Shown here piece by piece: positions 1 to 4,662 of a stretch of 7,107 nt of DNA. The first letter of the stretch is position 1; every line of letters starts with the position of its first letter. A model generated the notes under the pieces. That model had not been told where the DNA came from. It searched no databases and was given only the letters and a program-made list of their open reading frames with translations. A program made the position numbers and the translations under genes. This DNA is from JBECKR01 sp040235415 (GTDB lineage: Bacteria; Acidobacteriota; Polarisedimenticolia; Polarisedimenticolales; Polarisedimenticolaceae), in NCBI GenBank assembly GCA_040235415.1, contig JBECKR010000025.1:1-7107 (forward strand). The letters run 5' to 3'.

Positions 1-114
1 TTCCTGGGGCAAGCGCTGACCGCGCTGTCGAAGCCTCTGCCGTTCTTCGCGTATCCGTTCTTGGTCGCCGCCTTGGTAGGCTGGGCCCGGGAACGATTTC
101 GCAGGGTCGCCTGA
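1..114 (+). CDS. C-terminal end of a probable membrane protein (partial)
   Basis: The frame is open from the first base and stops with TGA at 112-114, giving 37 visible residues. The tail contains a hydrophobic stretch (PLPFFAYPFLVAALVGW, about residues 12-28) followed by a basic end (ARERFRRVA). This is what one expects of a last transmembrane helix with a positively charged cytoplasmic tail. Nothing in these few residues identifies a family, so no function is assigned. Seven of its 37 sense codons end in A or T, more than in the genes on the right of the window. No gene follows it closely; the next 600 bases hold only gene remnants. Confidence 0.55.
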   Translation, partial: FLGQALTALSKPLPFFAYPFLVAALVGWARERFRRVA

Positions 115-252
115 CCGAGGCGTGCAGCGGACCGGGCGAAGCCGTCTTGCCCCTTGCCGAGGCAACGGGCGCCCCGACTCACGACCGTGACGGGATCCGC
201 TCGTTCCGGTTCCCCCGCCGGCCCGCGACCGTCGAATGGAGGACGTGCCACG

Positions 253-527
253 ATGACCCACGACGTGCTTCTCTCCGGGCCCGAGGGGGAAACCGACCGG
301 AGCGGGCGGACGGGTGGCGACGAGCCTCGCAGCTTCTCGGCCGACCGGGTGATCTGTACGGTGCCCCTGCCGGTGCTCGGGAGGATCGAGGTCGATCCCG
401 CGGCCGCATCCACTTCGCGGGCGAGCACACGTCGGCCATCAACGCCACCATGGCAGGCGCCCTGGCGTCCGGGGTGCGCGCCGCCCGCGAGGTGCACGAA
501 GCGCTCGCGAGAGAAGCCGCCGCGTGA
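253..527 (+). pseudogene. Flavin amine oxidase remnant, internally deleted and frameshifted
   Basis: Two segments typical of FAD-dependent monoamine-oxidase-family proteins lie next to each other in different frames. The first, read from ATG 253, ends in SFSADRVICTVPLPVLGRI (to about 390); ADRVICTVPLPVL is the classic central segment of this family. The second, in another frame from about 402, reads GRIHFAGEHTSAINATMAG and continues ALASGVRAAREV to the stop at 525-527. FAGEHTS is the C-terminal FAD-binding signature. In an intact enzyme these pieces should be separated by well over 100 residues, and an N-terminal GxGxxG Rossmann motif should precede them; both are missing. ATG 253 has GGAGG about ten bases upstream, but this need not be the original start. 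The codon change falls near 397-403. The remnant cannot make a working oxidase. The family call is firm; the deletion history is inferred. Confidence 0.8.
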
Positions 528-669
528 TCACCATGGAGCGGATCCTCGAAGGCGGGAAGCCGTTCTTCCTGGGCATGCTGCCGGCGCTCGTGGAATCGAC
601 CGGAGGTCGATCGAACGCGTGACGTCGGTGGCCGCCGCGCTTTCCGCGGCGGGGCTGCTCGCTGGATAG
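524..669 (+). pseudogene. Unidentified short gene remnant after the amine oxidase
   Basis: A GTG at 524-526 overlaps the amine-oxidase stop as GTGA, the usual layout of a translationally coupled next gene; an ATG in the same frame lies at 533. The frame reads VITMERILEGGKPFFLGMLP, then ALVESTGG, and stops at 620-622 after about 32 residues. A neighbouring frame takes over near 600 and reads RRSIERVTSVAAALSAAGLL to a stop at 667-669. Joined by one frameshift the two give only about 46-50 residues, hydrophobic at the C-terminal end. I do not recognise the family. It looks like a second gene that kept its start and end but lost its middle. It could instead be an accidental short ORF, since the case rests on the coupled start and the smooth hydrophobic continuation. 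Confidence 0.35.
595..611. repeat. Perfect 7-bp inverted repeat inside the second remnant
   Basis: ATCGACC at 595-601 and GGTCGAT at 605-611 pair perfectly around a GGA loop. It sits where the reading frame of the second gene remnant appears to change. It lacks a T tract, so it is not a convincing terminator. The right arm is part of a 10-base word, GAGGTCGATC (603-612), which also occurs at 388-397 beside the amine-oxidase frame change. Confidence 0.4.
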
Positions 670-738
670 GTGCGGGCGCCATGCCGGGCGTCGGCGCGTG
701 CGGCCGGGAGCCGGCGAGCGAGCGAGGGAGACGGCCCG

Positions 739-1386
739 ATGTCGGATCTGATCGCACGATTCACGGCTCTTCCCGCGTACGGCATCGCCGCGCTGGCGGT
801 CCTGCTCGCGTACGCGGCCCAATCGGAGGTCCGGTTCGGCGCGCGCGCGAGGACGATCCGTGCCGGAGCCACGGACCGAAACAGCACCCTGGCCGTGTCC
901 CTCGCCGCCGCGGTCCCGGTCCTCGGCTTCGTTCTCGCGATGAAGACGAGCTCTCCCGGCATCGGAGCGATCCTCCCGCGCTGGTTCCGCGTCGCGGTGG
1001 CGCCGGGCTTGCCGGAGACCGCCTGGCTCGGTGTGGCTCTCGGCACCTGCGGCCTCGCCCTGCGCCTGTGGGCGGTGCTGACGTTGAGGGAGCGTTACAC
1101 CCGGACGCTCTCGATCGGGCAGGGGCATGCGATCGAGCGCGGGGGCCCGTATCGCCGGGTCCGCCATCCCGGCTATCTCGGGTCCCTGCTGTGCCTGAAC
1201 GGGGTCGCCCTGGCCTCCGGCAATTGGGCAACGCTCCTCGCGTCCGTCGTCGCGACGTCGGCGGCGTACCGCTTTCGCATCCACGTCGAGGACCGCATGC
1301 TCGTCGCCGCGCTCGGCGAACCGTACGCCCGATATCGCCGCGAAGTCGGGGCCCTGTTGCCTTCGTTGCGCTCCCCGCATCGCTGA
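739..1386 (+). CDS. Isoprenylcysteine carboxyl methyltransferase-family membrane protein (first copy)
   Basis: This 215-residue integral membrane protein belongs to the ICMT/PEMT-like methyltransferase superfamily. The signature is GGPYRRVRHPGYLGS at residues 135-149, where GPYR.VRHP.Y forms part of the S-adenosylmethionine site, followed by the acidic pair E184-D185 and the typical ending EPYARYRREVGALLPSL. Hydrophobic segments lie near residues 11-28, 51-68, 95-115 and 147-175. Bacterial members methylate varied acceptors (lipids, small thiols, isoprenylated molecules), so the substrate is unknown. The start at ATG 739 is chosen over upstream codons because GAGGGAG lies seven to eight bases before it and the protein then begins just before the first membrane helix. 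It is separate from the damaged genes upstream. Fourteen of its first 102 codons end in A or T, against six in the second copy at 3620. The alignment with that copy (LTLRERYT/LTLGKLFT, GPYR..RHP.Y) marks them as paralogues. Confidence 0.85.
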   Translation: MSDLIARFTALPAYGIAALAVLLAYAAQSEVRFGARARTIRAGATDRNSTLAVSLAAAVPVLGFVLAMKTSSPGIGAILPRWFRVAVAPGLPETAWLGVALGTCGLALRLWAVLTLRERYTRTLSIGQGHAIERGGPYRRVRHPGYLGSLLCLNGVALASGNWATLLASVVATSAAYRFRIHVEDRMLVAALGEPYARYRREVGALLPSLRSPHR

Positions 1387-1452
1387 CCGCTTCCGGCCCG
1401 GCGCCGGCGGGACCTCGAGCCGCCTCGGGTTTCGCCTCCGTCCCGGATCGCG

Positions 1453-1458
1453 TAGGAT
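1453..1458 (+). promoter_or_regulatory. Possible -10 element (TAGGAT) upstream of the E1 pair
   Basis: TAGGAT in the context GCGTAGGATCGCCCC matches four of six bases of the sigma-70 -10 consensus and is a small A/T-containing island in a very GC-rich gap. It resembles the boxes at 3589 and 4649. TTTCGC at 1430-1435 would be a weak -35 with a 17-base spacer. It would give a leader of roughly 45 bases that contains the hairpin at 1473-1491. Prediction only. Confidence 0.35.
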
Positions 1459-1472
1459 CGCCCCACGCCGTC

Positions 1473-1491
1473 GCGACGCCCGGAGCGTCGC
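1473..1491 (+). promoter_or_regulatory. Perfect 7-bp hairpin in the leader of the E1 alpha gene
   Basis: GCGACGC (1473-1479) and GCGTCGC (1485-1491) form a perfect stem around a CCGGA loop. The left arm is also part of a 10-bp palindrome, CGTCGCGACG (1469-1478), so two alternative structures, or a protein-binding operator, are possible. It lies between the proposed -10 box and the AGGAG ribosome site at 1501-1505, which it does not cover. No T run follows, so termination is unlikely. Its role is inferred only from position and symmetry. Confidence 0.35.
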
Positions 1492-1510
1492 CCGACCGGC
1501 AGGAGCCGCC

Positions 1511-2527
1511 GTGTCGCCCGATCCCTGGTCGCTGTACGCGCTCATGCTGCGCAGCCGCCTGTTCGAGGAGGCGATCGCGAAGCTGTGGCACGACGGCGCG
1601 ATCTCGGGCGAGATGCACCTCGGAACCGGCGAGGAGGGGATCGTCGCCGGCGTGGTCGCGCACCTCCGCGACGGCGACGCCATGGCGCTCGACCATCGCG
1701 GCACCGCTCCGCTGCTCATGCGCGGCGAGGACCCGGTCGCGATCCTCCGCGAGCTTCTCGGCCGGCCCGACGGCCTGTGCGGCGGCAAGGGCGGCCACAT
1801 GCACCTGTTCTCGAGGCGCTTCCTCGCCGCCTCCTCCGGCATCGTCGGCGCGGCGGGGCCGGCGGCGTGCGGCTTCGCGCTCGCGGCGCAGCACCGCGAC
1901 GCCGGCGCGGTCGCGGTCGCGTTCTTCGGGGACGGCGCCCTCAACCAGGGCATGCTGATGGAGTCGTTCGGCCTCGCGGCGGCGTGGGACCTTCCGGTGC
2001 TGTTCGTCTGCAAGGACGATGGCTGGGCGATCACGACCCGCTCCGACGGCGTCGCCGGCGCCGACCCGATGGCGCGGGCGCGCGGCTTCGGCCTCCCCGC
2101 GGTCGAGGTCGACGGCCGCGATGTCGCCGAGGTCTGGGAAGCCGCGCGCGTCGCGGTCGGCCGCGCCCGCACGGGCGGAGGGCCGAGCTTCCTGCGGGCT
2201 CGCTGCGTGCACCTCGAGGGCCACTTCCTCGGGTTCCAGCTCGTGCGGATCGTGCGCGATCCGCTGCGCGCGGGGCCCGAGGTCGCGGTGCCGCTGACGC
2301 GCTCGCTGCTGCGTCCGGGGGGCGGCTCGATCGCCGAGCGCCTCCGCGGGCTCACCGGCGTCGTCGGCGCCGTGCTCTCGACGCTCCGCGACCCTCGGCG
2401 CGACGCGGCCAACGACCCCGTGCGGCGAGCGCGGGAGGCCCTGCCCCGCGACGCGGATCGGCTTCGAGCATTGGAACAGCGGATCGGCCTCGAGATCGGC
2501 GGCGTCCTCGCGGAGGCGTCGCCGTGA
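1511..2527 (+). CDS. Thiamine-dependent 2-oxoacid dehydrogenase E1 component, alpha subunit
   Basis: This 338-residue protein is the alpha half of an alpha2beta2 E1 enzyme of the pyruvate/acetoin/branched-chain 2-oxoacid dehydrogenase type, which decarboxylates a 2-oxoacid on thiamine diphosphate. Visible marks are the N-terminal MLRSRLFEEAIAKLW (12-26), GKGGHMHLF (92-100), and the thiamine/Mg motif starting GDGALNQG (140-147), with LPVLFVCKDDGWAITT (161-176) exactly 26 residues later. The usual Asn-Asn is Asp169-Asp170 here. The segment normally like HRGHGH reads HRGTAP (62-67). Residues about 250-300 form an extra Arg-rich stretch before the family-like end (NDPVRRARE...LEQRIGLEIGGVL). The GTG start at 1511 has AGGAG six bases upstream. 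The stop overlaps the beta-subunit start by four bases, so the two are translated together. Substrate cannot be named: no E2 or E3 gene is adjacent in this window. Confidence 0.92.
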   Translation: MSPDPWSLYALMLRSRLFEEAIAKLWHDGAISGEMHLGTGEEGIVAGVVAHLRDGDAMALDHRGTAPLLMRGEDPVAILRELLGRPDGLCGGKGGHMHLFSRRFLAASSGIVGAAGPAACGFALAAQHRDAGAVAVAFFGDGALNQGMLMESFGLAAAWDLPVLFVCKDDGWAITTRSDGVAGADPMARARGFGLPAVEVDGRDVAEVWEAARVAVGRARTGGGPSFLRARCVHLEGHFLGFQLVRIVRDPLRAGPEVAVPLTRSLLRPGGGSIAERLRGLTGVVGAVLSTLRDPRRDAANDPVRRAREALPRDADRLRALEQRIGLEIGGVLAEASP

Positions 2528-3534
2528 GGACGCTCGGGTACACCGCGGCGATCGACGACGCGCTCGCGCAGGCGATGGCGCAGGACCCGCGGATCGTGGT
2601 GCTCGGCGAGGACGTCCCGATGCTCCGCCGCGACCTCCTGGTCCGGTTCGGGCCGAAGCGGGTGCGGGGAACGCCGATCAGCGAGAGCGCGTTCCTCGGG
2701 GCCGGCGTCGCCGCCGCCATGGCGGGGCTGCGTCCGGTGGTCGAGCTCTACATGGTCGACTTCCTCGGGGTCTGCATGGACGCGCTCCTGAACCACGCCG
2801 CGAAGGTCGCGGCGTTCTCGGGCGGCACCTGTACCGCGCCGGTCGTGGTGCGCGCCCCGTGCGGCGGCGGCTACGGCGACGGCGGACAGCACGGGCAGAC
2901 GCTGTGGGGCTGGCTCGCGCACATTCCGGGGCTGACGGTGGTCGCGCCGTCGACCCCTGCCGACGCGGGCGGGACGATGCTGGCGGCGCTGGGGCACGAC
3001 CGCCCCGTCGTGTTCTTGGAGCACAAGCTGCTGTCCGAGACCTGGCTCGAGTTCCTGGGGTCGGGCGGGCGGACGACGGTGCGATTCGACGTCCCCGAGA
3101 ACGGGACGCGCGGCGAGGTGCCCGACCCCTGGGAGCCGGTCCCGATCGGGAAGGCGGTCCTGCGCCGCCCCGGCACCGCCGTGACGCTCGTCTCCGTCGG
3201 CGTCGGCGTGCACCGCGCGCTCGAGGCGGCGGCGGCGCTCGAGCCGGAGGGGATCTCGGCGGGCGTGCTGGACTTGAGGACGGTCTCCCCGCTCGACCGC
3301 GACGCGGTCCTCGCCGAGGTCTCGCGGACCGGTCGGCTCGTCGTCGTCGACGAGGACTACGAGGCGTTCGGGCTGTCGGGCGAGCTCGCCGCGGTGCTCG
3401 CCGAGGCGGGCGTGGCGTTCAAGTTCGCTCGGGTGTGCACCCGGACCACGATCCCGTACGCGAGGGAGATGGAGGCGGAGGTTCTGCCGAACATGCAGCG
3501 GGTGTGCAAGGCGGTGAGGCAAGTCACGCGGTGA
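2524..3534 (+). CDS. Thiamine-dependent 2-oxoacid dehydrogenase E1 component, beta subunit
   Basis: This 336-residue beta subunit completes the E1 enzyme begun by the gene upstream. It has the transketolase-type pyrimidine-binding domain, with VVLGEDV (25-31) and the cofactor-activating Glu54 in PISESAFLGAG (51-61). The loop GGYGDGGQHGQTLWGWLAHI (115-134) holds His123; the widespread form of this loop is QHSQ, so Gly replaces Ser. The C-terminal transketolase domain follows: PIGKAVLRRPG (207-217), SVGVGVHRALEAA (224-236), LDLRTVSPLD (249-258), VVVDEDYEAFGLSGELAA (273-290) and TTIPYAREME (308-317). Length is normal for the family. The GTG start at 2524 is supported by GGAGG at 2512-2516, the four-base GTGA overlap with the alpha gene, and immediate entry into a family-like N-terminus (RTLGYTAAIDDAL). 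The pair should be one operon. The E2 and E3 partners must come from elsewhere, or this E1 uses another acceptor. Confidence 0.93.
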   Translation: MRTLGYTAAIDDALAQAMAQDPRIVVLGEDVPMLRRDLLVRFGPKRVRGTPISESAFLGAGVAAAMAGLRPVVELYMVDFLGVCMDALLNHAAKVAAFSGGTCTAPVVVRAPCGGGYGDGGQHGQTLWGWLAHIPGLTVVAPSTPADAGGTMLAALGHDRPVVFLEHKLLSETWLEFLGSGGRTTVRFDVPENGTRGEVPDPWEPVPIGKAVLRRPGTAVTLVSVGVGVHRALEAAAALEPEGISAGVLDLRTVSPLDRDAVLAEVSRTGRLVVVDEDYEAFGLSGELAAVLAEAGVAFKFARVCTRTTIPYAREMEAEVLPNMQRVCKAVRQVTR

Positions 3535-3537
3535 GTT

Positions 3538-3554
3538 CCGGAGGCCATCTCCGG
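3538..3554 (+). repeat. 6-bp inverted repeat just after the E1 beta stop
   Basis: CCGGAG (3538-3543) and CTCCGG (3549-3554) pair perfectly around a GCCAT loop, starting three bases after the beta-subunit stop. The position suits a transcript-end or mRNA-stabilising hairpin. There is no T tract, so it is at best a weak or factor-assisted terminator. A new -10-like box follows 35 bases downstream, which fits a break between two transcription units. Confidence 0.35.
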
Positions 3555-3588
3555 CCGGCTTGAAGGCAGCGCCTCTCCGGCACCCGCG

Positions 3589-3594
3589 TATAAT
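3589..3594 (+). promoter_or_regulatory. Consensus -10 box (TATAAT) before the second methyltransferase gene
   Basis: A perfect TATAAT stands alone in a strongly GC-rich 85-base gap, in the context GCGTATAATCCGGCC. It lies 25 bases upstream of ATG 3620 and ahead of a GAGGAGG ribosome site (3609-3615), so a short leader is expected. No good -35 is seen at 16-18 bases; TTGAAG at 3560-3565 is 23 bases away, too far for a standard sigma-70 promoter. The same word ATAATNCGGCC recurs before the hydrolase gene at 4650. Confidence 0.55.
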
Positions 3595-3619
3595 CCGGCC
3601 GCGGCGGCGAGGAGGCGGA

Positions 3620-4186
3620 ATGCTCGAGCGGCTGGTCACGATCGTGGTCGTGTCGTTCCCGGTCTCGGAGATCGCGCTCGCGCTCGTCAAGCGCTCCCGT
3701 GCCGGTGCGGCGGCGAGTGTCGATCGCGGGTCGATGCGGTTCCTGTGGGCCTGTCTCGTGATCGGAGTGTTCCTCGGCATCGTCGCCGAGCAGGTGGCGT
3801 CGACGCGCTTCACCGCGCCGCGGCCGAGCGTCGTCGCCGTGGCGCTGGCGCTGCTGGTCGTCGGGCTCGCGGTGCGGTGGGTCGCGATCCTGACGCTCGG
3901 GAAGCTGTTCACCGTCGACGTCGCGATCCACGCCGGCCACGCCGTGGTTCGCAGCGGGCCGTACCGCTACATGCGGCACCCGTCGTACACGGGGCTCCTG
4001 ATCGCGTTCGCGGGGATCGGGGTGTACTTCGGCAACGGGCTCAGCGTCGTCGCGATCCTCGTTCCGGCCGTGGTCGGGATCATGAACCGGGTCGTCAAGG
4101 AGGAGCGCGCGCTCGGCGAGTCCCTCGGGGCGGCCTACGTCGAGTACTGCGCGCGCACCAAGCGGTTCATCCCGGGCGTGGTCTAG
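3620..4186 (+). CDS. Isoprenylcysteine carboxyl methyltransferase-family membrane protein (second copy)
   Basis: This 188-residue integral membrane protein is of the ICMT/PEMT-like methyltransferase superfamily. The S-adenosylmethionine-site signature is SGPYRYMRHPSYTGLLI (112-128), followed by the acidic pair E161-E162 and the family-like ending GAAYVEYCARTKRFIPGV. Hydrophobic stretches are at about 5-23, 41-57, 70-92 and 124-154. Like the copy at 739 it has a D-R-x-S element (residues 35-38) before the second helix. The ATG at 3620 follows GAGGAGG with a four-base spacer and a consensus -10 box, so the start is well supported over upstream codons. The SnoaL-like gene begins 13 bases after its stop, so the two probably share a transcript. 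The acceptor substrate cannot be told. Six of its first 102 codons end in A or T, like the E1 genes and unlike the first copy, so this is not a recent tandem duplication. Confidence 0.87.
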   Translation: MLERLVTIVVVSFPVSEIALALVKRSRAGAAASVDRGSMRFLWACLVIGVFLGIVAEQVASTRFTAPRPSVVAVALALLVVGLAVRWVAILTLGKLFTVDVAIHAGHAVVRSGPYRYMRHPSYTGLLIAFAGIGVYFGNGLSVVAILVPAVVGIMNRVVKEERALGESLGAAYVEYCARTKRFIPGVV

Positions 4187-4199
4187 GGGAGGAAGCCGG

Positions 4200-4631
4200 A
4201 TGACGGACTCGAGCGACAAGGCCGTCGTCGCCCGCATCGCGGACGACATCTGGAACCGCCACGACCTCGCCGTCGTAGACGAGGTCATGGCGCCGGACGC
4301 GCGGTACCACGGCCCGCACATGCCCGGCGGGGAGGGCGGCCGCGAGGATTGGCGGCGGGCGATCGCGATGTACATCGGCGCGTTCCCCGACTCGCACGTC
4401 ACGTTCGACGCGCTGATCGCCGGCGGCGACACCGTCGTCGGGAGGTGGAGCGCCACCGGGACGCACACCGGCCCGATGCCGGGGCTCGAGCCGACCGGCA
4501 AGCGGATCGCGATCGGCGGGATCACGATCTACCGCTTTTCGAGCGGGAAGATCGTCGAGGCGTGGGAGCAGCTCGACATGCTCGGGATGTGGCGGCAGCT
4601 CGGTGTGGTGGAGCCGCCGAGGCACGGGTAG
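4200..4631 (+). CDS. SnoaL-like ester/polyketide cyclase-fold protein
   Basis: This 143-residue protein has the NTF2/SnoaL-like cone fold of the 'predicted ester cyclase' group. The pattern is clear in order: an N-terminal helix (ARIADDIWNRHDLAVVDEVM, 11-30), a strand with an aromatic-His pair (ARYHGP, 34-39), a second helix ending in AFPDSHVTFDALIAGGD (61-77), and the strands VVGRWSATGTHTGPMPGLEP (79-98), GKRIAIGGITIYRF (100-113) and KIVEAWEQLDMLGMWRQLG (117-135). Members include polyketide cyclases and many small-molecule enzymes of unknown substrate, so the reaction is not assigned. ATG 4200 follows GGGGAGGAAG with suitable spacing, 13 bases after the upstream methyltransferase stop, which implies co-transcription. 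Size and all core segments are normal for the fold, with no sign of damage. Confidence 0.87.
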   Translation: MTDSSDKAVVARIADDIWNRHDLAVVDEVMAPDARYHGPHMPGGEGGREDWRRAIAMYIGAFPDSHVTFDALIAGGDTVVGRWSATGTHTGPMPGLEPTGKRIAIGGITIYRFSSGKIVEAWEQLDMLGMWRQLGVVEPPRHG

Positions 4632-4648
4632 GGCCGTCCCCCATCGTG

Positions 4649-4654
4649 CATAAT
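4649..4654 (+). promoter_or_regulatory. -10-like box (CATAAT) for a probable leaderless transcript
   Basis: CATAAT matches five of six bases of the -10 consensus. Only eight bases separate it from ATG 4663, so transcription would start at or within a base or two of the start codon. It lies in the 31-base gap after the SnoaL-like stop and shares ATAATNCGGCC with the box at 3589. No -35 element is evident. It also sits inside a near-palindrome, GCAT-A-ATGC (4648-4656), and within the loop of a GGGCCG (4631-4636)/CGGCCC (4656-4661) pairing. Confidence 0.45.
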
Positions 4655-4662
4655 GCGGCCCC

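Noticed and set aside
154..669. Reading 154-669 as one intact gene
   Set aside because: Only residues around ADRVICTVPLPVL resemble a family; after about 400 the true C-terminal signature continues in another frame, so this frame is a mix of remnant and shadow.
655..680. Possible -10 (GGATAG) upstream of the first ICMT gene
   Set aside because: Poor match to the consensus and inside the remnant's own stop-codon region; no supporting -35.
703..715. Small hairpin GCCGG-GAG-CCGGC before the first ICMT gene as terminator
   Set aside because: Only five pairs and no T tract, and such short GC inverted repeats are frequent by chance at this base composition.
681..1958. A 425-codon plus-strand frame overlapping the first ICMT gene and E1 alpha
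   Set aside because: It crosses two real genes in the wrong frame and translates to Arg/Pro-rich sequence with no motif.
761..2224. A 487-codon minus-strand frame
   Set aside because: It lies opposite the first ICMT gene and E1 alpha, both with clear family motifs; its composition is that of an antisense shadow.
3560..3565. TTGAAG as the -35 box for TATAAT at 3589
   Set aside because: The spacer would be 23 bases, well outside the usual 16-18.
439..3912. A 1157-codon open frame on the minus strand spanning four genes
   Set aside because: It is antisense to well-recognised genes, its product is low-complexity Arg/Ala/Pro/Gly/His-rich without any domain pattern, and long antisense frames are expected where most third codon positions are G or C.
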